From Gammaproteobacteria bacterium (lineage in GTDB: Bacteria; Pseudomonadota; Gammaproteobacteria; HK1), in assembly GCA_022822245.1 (NCBI GenBank), contig JAJECB010000340.1, positions 1 to 6,429 on the forward strand: a DNA stretch of 6,429 bases, in the 5' to 3' direction. The notes under the pieces are model-generated. The model was given only the letters and a program-made list of their open reading frames with translations, was not told where the DNA came from and ran no database searches. Position 1 is the stretch's first letter; each line of letters starts with the position of its first letter. Positions 1 to 6,400 of this stretch are shown here, piece by piece. The translations under genes were made by a program, and so were the position numbers.

Positions 1-59
1 CCTGGGACCTCGAGCTGCGCTTCGCGACCCCGCTCGCCAAGGCGCAGGCGGACGACTGA
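1..59 (+). CDS. 3' end of an unidentified upstream gene (partial)
   Basis: The frame starting at base 3 reads 18 codons ending WDLELRFATPLAKAQADD and a TGA stop at 57-59. The codons have the GC-rich third positions seen in the neighbouring genes, and the stop lies 4 bases before the next ATG, as expected for a tightly packed operon. The fragment is too short to assign a family. Its position just upstream of two 2-hydroxyacid dehydrogenases suggests, by inference only, a role in the same catabolic pathway. The start and most of the gene lie outside the window. Confidence 0.6.
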   Translation, partial: WDLELRFATPLAKAQADD

Positions 60-63
60 GGCG

Positions 64-1092
64 ATGCCCCGGATCCGCGCGGAGGAGCTCGAGGCGAAGG
101 CGCGCGAGGCCCTTCGCGCGGCGGGGGTGAACCCGGAGGAAGCGGAGACCGTCGCCCGTCACTGCGTGGCCGCGAACCTCGCCGGCCACGACTCGCACGG
201 GGTCATCAACGTCCCCCTCTACATCGAACGGATCGGGAAGGGGCACATCGTGCCCGGCGCCCGGTTCGAGGTCCTGAGCGAGAGCGCGACGACGACCGTC
301 ATCGACGGTCACTTCGGATTCGGCTTCGTGGTCTCCGAGCGTGCGATGCGGATGACCATCGAGAAGGCGGCCCGGCACGACGTCGCGGTGACCACCATCC
401 GGCGCCAGAGCCACGTCGGGCGTCTCACCGACTACTGCCTGACGGCGGCGGAGGCGGGCATGATCGGCATCATGACCGCCGACTCGGGGCGCACCGCAAA
501 GGGGGTCGCCCCGTTCGGGGGACGAGAGGCGCGGCTCGGAACGAACCCCATCTGCATCGCCATGCCGTCGGACCTCGAGGCGCCGTTCTTCGTCGACATC
601 GCGACCTCGGCGGCCGCGGCCGGCAAGCTCAAGGTGGCGGCCGCGCGCGGGGAGGAGGTGCCGCCCGGCTGGCTCATCGACGCGGAGGGCCGGGCCACCA
701 CGGACCCGGGCGCCCTCGCGGCGGGAGGCGCGGTGCTGCCCCTCGGCGGAGCCGAAGGCCACAAGGGCTACGGGCTGTCGGCGATGGTCGAGATCCTCTC
801 CGGGGTGCTCACCGGCCTCGGTTTCGGGGTCAACCCGGCCGGCCCGCACAACGACGGCGTGTTCATCGCCGCGTTCCGGGTCGAGGCGCTCCGACCCCTC
901 GAGACCTTCCGCCGCGAGGTGACGGAGTTCGCGGCGTGGCTCAACGCGACTCCGCCCGCGGAGGGCCACGAGCGGGTCTACTACCCGGGCGAGATCGAGC
1001 ACGAACGCACGCACCGCCACCTCGCCGAAGGCGTCGAGGTCGAGGAGAGCACCTGGTCGGCACTCAACACCCTCGCGGCGGACGGAACGTGA
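64..1092 (+). CDS. Malate/L-lactate dehydrogenase family oxidoreductase (Ldh_2, YbiC-like)
   Basis: A 342-residue cytoplasmic NAD(P)-dependent 2-hydroxyacid oxidoreductase of the Ldh_2 family, which interconverts 2-hydroxyacids and 2-oxoacids (malate, lactate, ureidoglycolate, sulfolactate and similar). Visible family marks in order: AGHDSHG with His45, SHVG with His117, GTNP at 159-162, DIATS at 178-182, PPGWLID at 200-206, TTDP at 212-215, GHKGYGL at 232-238 and PGE at 308-310. Length is normal for the family and no domain is missing. From memory, the AANLAGHDSHG and HKGY.L..M.EIL stretches resemble E. coli YbiC (hydroxycarboxylate dehydrogenase B). The ATG at 64 is 4 bases after the previous stop. 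GAGG at 58-61 is too close to be a good ribosome site, so translational coupling is likely. The substrate cannot be read from sequence. Family assignment is firm; exact function is open. Confidence 0.93.
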   Translation: MPRIRAEELEAKAREALRAAGVNPEEAETVARHCVAANLAGHDSHGVINVPLYIERIGKGHIVPGARFEVLSESATTTVIDGHFGFGFVVSERAMRMTIEKAARHDVAVTTIRRQSHVGRLTDYCLTAAEAGMIGIMTADSGRTAKGVAPFGGREARLGTNPICIAMPSDLEAPFFVDIATSAAAAGKLKVAAARGEEVPPGWLIDAEGRATTDPGALAAGGAVLPLGGAEGHKGYGLSAMVEILSGVLTGLGFGVNPAGPHNDGVFIAAFRVEALRPLETFRREVTEFAAWLNATPPAEGHERVYYPGEIEHERTHRHLAEGVEVEESTWSALNTLAADGT

Positions 1093-1157
1093 ACACACCC
1101 CCGCCGGCCGGAGCGTAGTCCGGACGAGGATCGGGTCAGGGACGCCAACGGAGGACG

Positions 1158-1177
1158 GCCCGCGCCGAGGCGCGGGC
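1158..1177 (+). other. GC-rich stem-loop between the two dehydrogenase genes
   Basis: GCCCGCGC at 1158-1165 and GCGCGGGC at 1170-1177 form a perfect 8-bp stem around a 4-base loop (CGAG). No T-run follows on either strand, so it is not a standard intrinsic terminator. It sits 16 bases before the ribosome-binding site of the next gene in the only sizeable gap (120 bases) of this apparent operon. It could attenuate transcription, act as an mRNA processing or stability element, or simply reflect GC-rich sequence. A smaller 5-bp stem, CCGGA/TCCGG, lies at 1108-1123. Confidence 0.4.
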
Positions 1178-1192
1178 GCGTAACAGAGAATC

Positions 1193-1200
1193 GGAGGAGG
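1193..1200 (+). promoter_or_regulatory. Ribosome-binding site of the 2-hydroxyacid dehydrogenase gene
   Basis: GGAGGAGG is a strong Shine-Dalgarno sequence ending 12 bases before the ATG at 1213. It supports that ATG as the start and shows that this gene has its own efficient translation signal, unlike the coupled gene before it. Confidence 0.7.
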
Positions 1201-1212
1201 CACGACGCGGGC

Positions 1213-2190
1213 ATGGACAAGAAGCGGATCATGATTCAGATGCCGGTCACCGACGGCATCCATTCGGTCCTCGACGGCCGCGACGACGTCGAGTACGAAC
1301 GGTTCACGGAGCTCTCCGAGGAGAACATCCTCCAGCACATCGCGAACTACGACGGGGCCATCCTCGGCGGGGTGGCGCCCTTCACGGCCCGGATCGTCGG
1401 CAACGCGCCGCGCCTCAAAGTCGTTTCGCGCCACGGCGTCGGCTACGACAACGTGGACGTCGGCGCGCTGACCGCGGCCGGGATCCCCCTCACGGTGACC
1501 GGAACCGCGAACTCCGTCACCGTGGCCGAGCACTCCCTGTTCTTCATGATGTCGCTCGCCAAGCACGGGGTGAAGTTCGACCGCGAGGTGCGCAAGGGCA
1601 ACTGGGACATCCGCTTCGAGAACACCGCCATCGATCTCGCGGGCCGCCGGGTGCTGATCCTCGGCTTCGGCCGCATCGGGCAGCTCCTCGTCAAGCGCTG
1701 CCTGGGGCTGGACATGGTGGTGTCCGTGCACGACCCCTACGCGAGCGACGAAGCGATCCGCGAGGCCGGCGCGGAGCCGGTGACGAACTGGCGCGAGACC
1801 CTCCCCGAGCTCGACTTCCTCTCCGTCAACTGCCCGAAGACCGACGAGACGACCGGCATGGTGGGGGCGGACGAGCTCGCCGCGATGAAAGGGACCGCCT
1901 ACGTGGTGAACACCGCGCGCGGAGGCATCGTCGACGAGGCCGCGCTGGTGGATGCGCTCGAGCGCAGGGTCATCGCGGGGGCGGCGATCGACGCGTTCGA
2001 GGTCGAGCCCGCGACCGCGGACAACCCCATGTTCGCGCTTGACAATATCCTGGTGAGCCCCCACTCGGCGGGGGTCACGGAAGAGTCGATGTTCCGGATG
2101 GGGGCGTCATGCGCCCGAAACGTGGTCGATTGCTTCGACGGGACGCTCGATCCCGCGAATGTCGTCAACCGGGAAGTGCTGGGCGGCTGA
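1213..2190 (+). CDS. D-isomer-specific 2-hydroxyacid dehydrogenase
   Basis: A 325-residue NAD-dependent dehydrogenase of the D-2-hydroxyacid / phosphoglycerate dehydrogenase-like family, cytoplasmic. The N- and C-terminal parts form the substrate domain (SRHGVGYDNVD at 72-82) around a Rossmann domain with GFGRIG at 151-156 and an acidic Asp174 after the second strand, which favours NAD over NADP. The catalytic triad is present: Arg236 in NTARGGIVDE, Glu265 in FEVEP and His284 in SPHSAG. There is no C-terminal ACT domain, so it is not the long form of SerA; the substrate may be a different 2-hydroxyacid. A strong GGAGGAGG supports the start. It follows the Ldh_2 gene on the same strand after 120 bases, and is followed by a 12-bp hairpin and a convergent cold shock gene. 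Glycine codons here favour GGC (11 of the first 17). Family is firm; substrate is unknown. Confidence 0.94.
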   Translation: MDKKRIMIQMPVTDGIHSVLDGRDDVEYERFTELSEENILQHIANYDGAILGGVAPFTARIVGNAPRLKVVSRHGVGYDNVDVGALTAAGIPLTVTGTANSVTVAEHSLFFMMSLAKHGVKFDREVRKGNWDIRFENTAIDLAGRRVLILGFGRIGQLLVKRCLGLDMVVSVHDPYASDEAIREAGAEPVTNWRETLPELDFLSVNCPKTDETTGMVGADELAAMKGTAYVVNTARGGIVDEAALVDALERRVIAGAAIDAFEVEPATADNPMFALDNILVSPHSAGVTEESMFRMGASCARNVVDCFDGTLDPANVVNREVLGG

Positions 2191-2207
2191 GGCCGCCCCG
2201 GCGTGCG

Positions 2208-2236
2208 GCATCCCCGGCGGCACGCGCCGGGGATGC
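2208..2236. terminator. Hairpin between convergent genes, probable bidirectional terminator
   Basis: GCATCCCCGGCG at 2208-2219 and CGCCGGGGATGC at 2225-2236 form a perfect 12-bp stem with a 5-base loop. It starts 17 bases after the dehydrogenase stop and ends 11 bases after the cold shock gene's stop on the other strand, the usual place for a shared terminator. Neither side has a clear T-run, so termination efficiency is uncertain, and the hairpin may instead protect both 3' ends. Confidence 0.6.
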
Positions 2237-2247
2237 ACACGGGGAGA

Positions 2248-2460
2248 CTATTCGACCACTTGCAGATTCTCGGCCGCGAACCGGCCGCGCCGGTCCCGCT
2301 CGTTCGTGAAGCTCACCCGCTGTCCTTCGTAGAGGCTGCGCAGGCCGGCCTTCTCCACGGCGGAGATGTGTACGAATACGTCCTTCGAGCCGTCGTCGGG
2401 CTGGATGAACCCGTAGCCCTTGGTCGCGTTGAACCACTTTACGGTTCCACTGGTCTGCAT
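2248..2460 (-). CDS. CspA-family cold shock protein
   Basis: A 70-residue single cold-shock domain that fills the whole protein. These proteins are small cytoplasmic five-stranded barrels that bind single-stranded RNA and DNA and melt mRNA structure; some members are cold induced, others are constitutive or growth-phase regulated. The opening GTVKWFN at 5-11, RNP1 KGYGFI at 14-19 and RNP2 VFVHIS at 28-33 carry the aromatic nucleic-acid-binding residues (Trp9, Phe10, Tyr16, Phe18, Phe29, His31). [18 protein letters not shown] near the end is also typical. The start is supported by CGGAG 5 bases upstream. The gene converges on the dehydrogenase gene and has about 320 bases without a gene before tRNA-Glu, with a candidate promoter far upstream. 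Which Csp paralogue this is cannot be told. Confidence 0.96.
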   Translation of the reverse strand: MQTSGTVKWFNATKGYGFIQPDDGSKDVFVHISAVEKAGLRSLYEGQRVSFTNERDRRGRFAAENLQVVE

Positions 2461-2672
2461 GTTGACTCCGTCGGTTGGAATTTGGGCTGGGTGTCGGAGG
2501 AGACTGAAACTGCGCGCCCGAACCCCGCTTCACGCGAGCCGGAAAGGGCGTGGAGAGCCTGCCGGCACGGCGGGGGTTGTATTCGGTTGGAACGAAGCGA
2601 GGCGGGCAGTCGATGTTGTCCCGTTCGGGGCGGGCTTGCGTGGGAGCCCGGAAGACCCGGAGCCCATCGCGC
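2461..2672 (-). promoter_or_regulatory. Probable long 5' leader of the cold shock gene
   Basis: This stretch has no convincing gene. If the candidate promoter at 2679-2708 is used, transcription starts near 2672 and leaves a leader of about 210 bases, as is known for several csp mRNAs. The leader contains the Shine-Dalgarno CGGAG (2466-2470 on the complement), a complementary CTCCG at 2495-2499 that could pair with it, and a 10-base direct repeat (TCGGTTGGAA on the + strand) at 2471-2480 and 2583-2592. No recognisable E. coli-type cold box was seen. Confidence 0.4.
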
Positions 2673-2678
2673 GGGGCG

Positions 2679-2708
2679 ATGCTATGCCCCTCCACGGGCG
2701 GGAGTCAA
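2679..2708 (-). promoter_or_regulatory. Candidate sigma70 promoter for the cold shock gene
   Basis: Reading the - strand, TTGACT (2703-2708) is a 5 of 6 match to the -35 consensus. After an 18-base spacer comes TAGCAT (2679-2684), a 4 of 6 match to the -10. A second TTGACT lies 9 bases further upstream (2712-2717), but it would give a spacer of 27 bases. The site is the best promoter-like sequence seen between tRNA-Glu and the cold shock gene. Confidence 0.45.
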
Positions 2709-2780
2709 GCAAGTCAAACCTGGAAGGCGAGGCGTTGCCCGGACCTCCTCGGGAGCGGGACTCGCGCGACCGTCGCGGGT

Positions 2781-2856
2781 TGGCGTCCCCAGGGGGAGTC
2801 GAACCCCCGTCGCCGCCGTGAAAGGGCGGTGTCCTGGGCCTCTAGACGATGGGGAC
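2781..2856 (-). tRNA. tRNA-Glu (anticodon TTC)
   Basis: A 76-base cloverleaf including an encoded CCA (2781-2783). The acceptor stem GTCCCCA pairs fully with TGGGGAC, with discriminator G. The anticodon stem CCGCC/GGCGG encloses the loop CTTTCAC, giving anticodon TTC at 2820-2822. The T arm is GGGGG-TTCGACT-CCCCC. The sequence is close to E. coli tRNA-Glu as remembered. It reads GAA and GAG codons and also supplies Glu-tRNA for tetrapyrrole synthesis. It lies 55 bases downstream of tRNA-Ala on the same strand and probably shares its transcript. Confidence 0.98.
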
Positions 2857-2870
2857 GAATTCCGGTCCGT

Positions 2871-2902
2871 CGGCCGGGGGCGGCTTCATTCTGCACCGGC
2901 CG
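2871..2902 (-). other. Stem-loop in the spacer between the two tRNAs
   Basis: CGGCCGG at 2871-2877 and CCGGCCG at 2896-2902 can pair as a 7-bp stem with an 18-base loop. It lies within the 55-base spacer of the presumed tRNA-Ala/tRNA-Glu transcript. Such spacer structure could assist processing of the precursor, but GC-rich sequence alone could also produce it. Confidence 0.3.
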
Positions 2903-2911
2903 CCGTCGGTC

Positions 2912-2987
<76 letters not shown>

Positions 2988-2999
2988 GGGAAGGCGCGA

Positions 3000-3028
3000 A
3001 TTCTCGGTTCGGGCGGCGGGCCTGTCAA
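3000..3028 (-). promoter_or_regulatory. Strong sigma70 promoter of the tRNA-Ala/tRNA-Glu unit
   Basis: On the - strand, a perfect TTGACA (3023-3028), an optimal 17-base spacer and GAGAAT (3000-3005, 4 of 6) are followed by TCGCGCC. That GC-rich discriminator is typical of stable-RNA promoters under growth-rate and stringent (ppGpp) control. The predicted start is near 2993, only a few bases before the mature tRNA-Ala 5' end at 2987. Confidence 0.75.
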
Positions 3029-3294
3029 GGCAATGCCGCTCGATGCCTCCACGAATCGGCGCTCCACGCGACCAACGAACGATTGCGATCCCGAGTTGCC
3101 GGCGCCCAGGGTCACGTTTATGGCTCAATGCACCACGCTGATCCAGAGCACCGAGGACGGGCGAGCGCGAATCAGCTCTGCTCCCTGAGCCGGGCCGCGC
3201 GCACCCACCCCCTCTTTCCTGTATCTTTCCTCCTCCCTCGGACGACGGAGATTTTCGCCCACCTACCGGATCGAGGCGGGCACGGACAGCCACG
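3029..3294. other. Intergenic region between the tRNA promoter and the repeat-protein gene
   Basis: These 266 bases separate the divergent tRNA unit and surface-protein gene. No credible gene is seen: open frames that cross here also run through the tRNAs. The repeat-protein frame has a TGA at 3139-3141, which bounds its possible start. The only promoter-like pair on the + strand is TTGCCG (3096-3101), a 17-base spacer and TATGGC (3119-3124), which is weak. No strong Shine-Dalgarno precedes the ATG at 3295; the nearest purine run is GAGG at 3273-3276. Confidence 0.4.
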
Positions 3295-3408
3295 ATGTAC
3301 TCCCTGGATGCACGTCATTTTCTGGCGCGTTACGCGCCAGCTCCGGCCGGGTTGCTGTCGGCCGCGGTCACTATCCTCGCCCTCGTGGGCGTGTCGACGG
3401 CCGGCGCG
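3295..3408 (+). other. Signal peptide coding region
   Basis: The first 38 codons give a positively charged start (Arg7, His8, Arg12), a hydrophobic segment (AGLLSAAVTILALVGVS, 18-34) and an AGA site (36-38), followed by SQPETP. This fits Sec export with signal peptidase I cleavage. There is no lipobox cysteine, so it is not a lipoprotein. Confidence 0.8.
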
Positions 3409-6400
3409 AGCCAGCCCGAGACGCCTCGGATCCTCCCCCTGCTGGTTTCGGGGCTCGACGGGGCTCGCGACGGGCTGGTGCGGATCATCAACCGCTCCGA
3501 GGAGTCGGGGGTGGTGGACATCCACGGCACGGACGATACGGGGGAGGAGTACGGGCCGGTGACGCTCGAGGTGGGGCCGAAGGCGAGTGTGACCTTGAGC
3601 GTGCGGGATCTGGAGGGGGGGAACCTGTCGAGGGGGCTGACGGGAGCTCTGGGCGACGGGCAGGGGAGCAGGCGGCTGCGGCTTCACAGCGAGCTGGACA
3701 TCGAGTCCGGGTCGTATGTGCGCAATGCGGGGAGTGTCCTTGGCGAGACGCACGAGGTGGTGCCCGCGGGGTCGCGGGGGTACCACGTGCGGTTGTTCAA
3801 CCCGGGGAGCAATCGCTCGCGGCGAAGCCGTCTTCGCTTGGCCAATCCCGGGCAAGGGGAGGTGACCGTCACGGTCGCGGGGCGCGACGACGCGGGGCGC
3901 GACGACGCGGGGGGCGAGGTGCGGCTGGTGCTGCCGGCGGGGGCGGTTCGCACCCTCGATGCGCAAGAGCTCGAGAGCGGTGGGGCGGACTTCGAGGGGC
4001 GCTTGGGAGACGGGGCGGGCAAGTGGCAGTTGTTCGTCTCCGCCGACGGGCCGGTCGAAGTGATGAACCTGATGCAAAGCACCGAAGGTCACCTGGCGAA
4101 CCTCTCGGCCTCCGGTCCGTGGGGCGGGGCCAGGCCGGAGTCGGAGCACGCCCTCCCCCTGCTGGTTACGGCGCTCGACGGGGTTCGCGAGGGGCTGCTG
4201 CGAGTCATCAATCACTCCGAGGAATCGGGGGCGGTGGACATTCACGGCACGGACGACACGGGGAAGGAGTACGGGCCGGTGACGCTCGAGATGGGGCCGA
4301 GGGCGAGTGTGACCTTGAGCGTGCGGGATCTGGAGGGGGGGAACCTGTCGAAGGGGCTGACGGGGGCTCTGGGCGACGGGCAGGGGAGCTGGCGGCTGCG
4401 GCTTCGCAGCGAGCTGGACATCGAGTCCGGGTCCTACGTGCGCAACGCGGGGAGTGTCCTTGGCGAGACGCACGAGGTGGTGCGCGCGGGATCGCGGGGG
4501 TACCACGTGCGGTTGTTCAACCCGGGGAGCAATCGCTCACGGCGAAGCCGTCTTCGCCTGGCCAATCCCGGGCAAGGGGAGGTGACCGTCACGGTCGCGG
4601 GGCGCGACGACGCGGGGGGCGAGGCGGCGCCGGGGGGCGAGGTGCGGCTGGTGCTGCCGGCGGGGGCGGTTCGCACCCTCGATGCGCAGGAGCTCGAGAG
4701 CGGCGGGGCGGACTTCGAGGGGCGCTTGGGAGACGGGGCGGGCAAGTGGCAGTTGTTCGTCTCCGCCGACGGGCCGGTCGAAGTGATGAACCTGATGCAA
4801 AGCGCCGAGGGACACCTCGCCAACCTCTCGGCGGCGCCGGGAGCCGAGGCGCCGGCGGCGGACCTGGTGGTGGTGTCGCCCTCGGTGAGCAACCCCCGTC
4901 CGGCCCTCGGGGCAGCGTTCACGCTGTCGGCGACGGTACGAAACGATGGCGACACACCCTCGCCGGTCACGGTGCTGCGTTACCTTCGCTCGGCGGACGC
5001 GACCATCACCGCGAGCGACCGGGCTCTGGGCACCGATGCGGTGACGGGGCTTGCAGCGTCGGGAAGCACCGGCGCCTCGGTGGCGCTCACCGCACCGGAC
5101 ACCCCCGGCACGTACTACCACGGGGCGTGCGTAGACGCGGTGGCAGAGGAGCGCGACACCACGAACAACTGCTCGGCGCCGGTTGAAGTCGAGGTGCAGG
5201 CGTCGGAGACCGGGCCGAGGGGACGCCCCGACCTGGTGGTGACGTCGCCTTCGGTGAGCGACACGGACCCGGCCGCGGGCGCGACGTTCAGGCTCTCGGT
5301 CATGGTGCGCAACGACGGCGACGGAAGCGCACCGTCGGCGACGATGCGCTACTACCGCTCGCCGGACTACTCCGTCACGCCCTCCGACACACCGGTGGGC
5401 AGCGATGAGGTGACCGAGCTCGGCGCCTCGGGGAGCGGCAGTGTCTCGGTGGAGCTGAACGCGCCCGACACCCCCGGCACGTACTTCTACGGGGCCTGCG
5501 TGGACGCGGTGGCGGGGGAGGCCGACACCACCAACAACTGCTCGGGATCGGCGAAGGTGGACGTGCCCGACCCGCAGCCCGTGTCGCAGGGCGAGCCGGA
5601 CTTACGCATTTCCGCGCTCTCGATCGCCGCCAATCCCGGCGGCACCTATACGGGCGATGCCTTCACCGTGTCGGCGACGGTGCGAAACGACGGTGACGGG
5701 AGCGCGCCCGCGACGACGCTGCGTTATTACCGCTCCGACGATGCGGCCATCACGAGCGCGGACACCGAGGTGGGTACCGATGCAGTGGCGGGGCTGAGCG
5801 CGTCGACCAGCGGCAGCGAGTCGGTGGAACTGACCGCGCCCGACACCCCCGGCACGTACTTCTACGGGGCCTGCGTGGACGCGGTGACGGAGGAGTCCGA
5901 CACCACCAACAACTGCTCGGGCGCCTCCGAGATGGAGGTGCTGGACCGCCAGCGCCCGCCCGACCTGGCGTTGGGGACGCCGGGGGTGGACGACACGAGC
6001 CCCGAGACCGGGGCGTCCTTCGACCTGTCGGTGACGGTGCGAAACGATGGAAGCGGGGACTCCGCGGCGACGACCCTGCGCTACTACCGCTCCGACGATG
6101 CGGCCATCACGAGCGCGGACACCGAGGTGGGCACCGACACGGTGGGGGCGCTTGCGGCGTCGGGGACGAGCGCGGAGTCCATCGCGGTCACCACGCCCGC
6201 CACCCCCGGCACGTACCACTACGGGGCCTGCGTGGACGCAGTGGCGGAGGAGTCCGACACTACCAACAACTGCTCGACCTCGGTGAGGGTCGATGCGACG
6301 GCGCCGCCGCCGAAGCCAGACCTGGCCTTGGGGACGCCGACGGTGGATGACGCAACTCCGCAGACCGGGGCGAACTTCAACCTGTCGGTGACGGTGCGAA

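Noticed and set aside
2165..2695. A 176-codon - strand open frame overlapping the cold shock gene
   Set aside because: It overlaps the whole csp gene in another frame and shows no family motif. The cold shock domain identifies the real frame.
3096..3124. TTGCCG-17-TATGGC as the promoter of the repeat-protein gene
   Set aside because: Only 4 of 6 and 3 of 6 matches, which is close to chance in a region of this size. It is noted in the intergenic entry but not called as a feature.
3172..4506. A 444-codon open frame on the - strand, with similar antisense frames at 4434-4970, 4537-5121 and 5602-6219
   Set aside because: They lie opposite the repeat-protein gene, consist of Arg/Pro/His/Ala-rich sequence with no recognisable domain, and repeat only because the real gene repeats. 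The + frame from 3295 has a signal peptide and CARDB motifs and stays open through all of them.
4023..5186. A 387-codon open frame on the + strand in another frame, Gly/Arg/Ala-rich
   Set aside because: It starts inside the first module and runs across module and CARDB boundaries with no domain match. It is an out-of-frame shadow of the repeat-protein gene.
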